A stretch of DNA of 6,828 bases from PCC-6406 sp964353225 (GTDB lineage Bacteria > Cyanobacteriota > Cyanobacteriia > Phormidesmidales > Phormidesmidaceae), in NCBI GenBank assembly GCA_964353225.1, contig CAYGVA010000225.1, positions 1 to 6,828 on the forward strand. The letters run 5' to 3'. A program made the position numbers and the translations under genes. Below are positions 6,172 to 6,828 of the stretch, piece by piece. Positions within the stretch are counted from its first letter, which is position 1. Every line of letters starts with the position of its first letter. The notes beneath the pieces were generated by a model. That model was given only the letters and a program-made list of their open reading frames with translations. It had not been told where the DNA came from and did no database searches.

Positions 6172-6245
6172 ACAACAGTGCTTTATCAGTGTGCCCCCAG
6201 GGCTGTCGTCGTCGTCCCAACCTAGGTTAGAGATCGGTGGAATCG

Positions 6246-6828
6246 TTACTTCCTCAGCAAAAACAGGACTGTAATGGGGACCGCAATATAGGTATAGGAG
6301 CGCAGATTCATAATCAAAACGGTGCGCATCATCGTCCGAGACCGACCAGGCAACAGTCGGCTCAGGCAGTAGCCTTCTGTAACCACACAGGTCACAAAAC
6401 CAATCCCGAGGAAAACCATCACCGCTCCCAGTTGGATGGCATTCACATAGATTGGCACCGCTGGATCGGGGAAGGAGCTGCCCGCCACCGTCGTGGGGTT
6501 TAGTTGGCTGATGCCCCCCGCCAGCAACACCAAGCTGCTCACGAGCAGGTACAACCAATGCAGTGACCACGTTGCGACCCGTAGGACATGTTTCAGGGCT
6601 GAAACCGGTCGGGCATCCGCCGCTGGGGCAAATAATCGGGTTGAGAACAGACTCAGGAGCCCATAAACCATCAGTAGGGGAATCCAGCCGATACCGTAGG
6701 GTAAAGTGGCCAAGCCCAACAGCATTAAGCTGCCGATCACGAGGGAACAGACATTCGCCATGGTCGCTAGCCAGATGGCCTGCAGTGGGGGCAGGTGTTC
6801 TCGCCGCGCCAGAATTCTCCCCTCCACC
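6246..6828 (-). CDS. Multi-span membrane protein of unknown function, cut by the right window edge
   Basis: I do not recognise the family. The reading frame is open to the window end and stops with TAA at 6248-6246, leaving about 193 visible residues. Counting from the right edge, hydrophobic segments lie at about 16-40, 44-62, 86-108 and 128-150, plus a final one at about 174-191 ending LLRK. This suggests at least four or five membrane spans. A basic stretch (LPGRSRTMMR, about 158-167) precedes the last span and would favour a cytoplasmic loop. A GTG at 6827-6825 could be a start, but no ribosome binding site can be seen because the window ends there, so the entry is treated as 5'-partial. 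It lies 84 bases upstream of the SGNH gene on the same strand. A membrane partner for the SGNH protein is possible, but no acyltransferase signature is visible. Confidence 0.65.
   Translation of the reverse strand, partial: VEGRILARREHLPPLQAIWLATMANVCSLVIGSLMLLGLATLPYGIGWIPLLMVYGLLSLFSTRLFAPAADARPVSALKHVLRVATWSLHWLYLLVSSLVLLAGGISQLNPTTVAGSSFPDPAVPIYVNAIQLGAVMVFLGIGFVTCVVTEGYCLSRLLPGRSRTMMRTVLIMNLRSYTYIAVPITVLFLLRK

Noticed and set aside
6205..6228. GTC triplet run and AACCTAGGTT palindrome between the membrane protein and SGNH genes
   Set aside because: Four triplets and a 10-bp palindrome are short enough to occur by chance, and no promoter or operator consensus accompanies them.
6163..6570. 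Minus-strand 135-residue reading frame overlapping the membrane protein and SGNH genes
   Set aside because: It is a different frame of the same DNA and lacks hydrophobic periodicity or motifs. The 6246-6828 frame reads as a convincing membrane protein.

Overview
The window looks like cyanobacterial chromosome. The palindrome GCGATCGC (HIP1), which is highly over-represented in many cyanobacteria, occurs seven times in 6.8 kb (starts at 61, 448, 1117, 1357, 2530, 3864 and 5939). The base composition is moderately GC-rich. The tRNA gene encodes no CCA end, and the proteins read like those of filamentous or unicellular freshwater cyanobacteria. The genus cannot be fixed from the sequence alone. 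No mobile element, CRISPR array, rRNA or phage gene is visible.

Layout from left to right: (1) 49-1734 (+) is a double-length PhnE-type ABC permease with two permease domains in one chain. Its start lies inside an 18-bp perfect inverted repeat at the extreme left edge. (2) 1855-1927 (-) is a tRNA with a CAU anticodon, best read as the lysidine-type tRNA-Ile2 and not tRNA-Met. It sits in a 339-base gap with an AT-rich -10-like box upstream and small hairpins downstream. (3) 2074-2352 (+) is a small single-span membrane protein of unknown function. (4) 2423-3835 (+) is a DUF21/CBS/CorC-HlyC membrane protein (CNNM/CorC family). (5) 4074-5159 (+) is a Gfo/Idh/MocA NAD(P)-dependent oxidoreductase resembling nucleotide-sugar 3-dehydrogenases (WlbA/GnnA type), with a GTG start and a strong ribosome binding site. 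(6) 5196-6161 (-) is a membrane-anchored SGNH/GDSL-type hydrolase-like protein, converging on gene 5. (7) 6246 to the right edge (-) is a multi-span membrane protein cut by the window end, probably co-transcribed with gene 6.

The genes do not form one obvious pathway. The permease would need a PhnC-like ATPase and PhnD-like binding protein, presumably left of the window. The oxidoreductase (nucleotide-sugar type) and the SGNH protein (a fold common in polysaccharide acylation and deacylation) could both serve cell-surface glycans, but they are convergent and this link is only inference. I see no convincing previously undescribed system. The most unusual item is the long perfect hairpin over the start of the permease gene at the window edge, which is either a strong translational control element or a fold-back assembly artefact.
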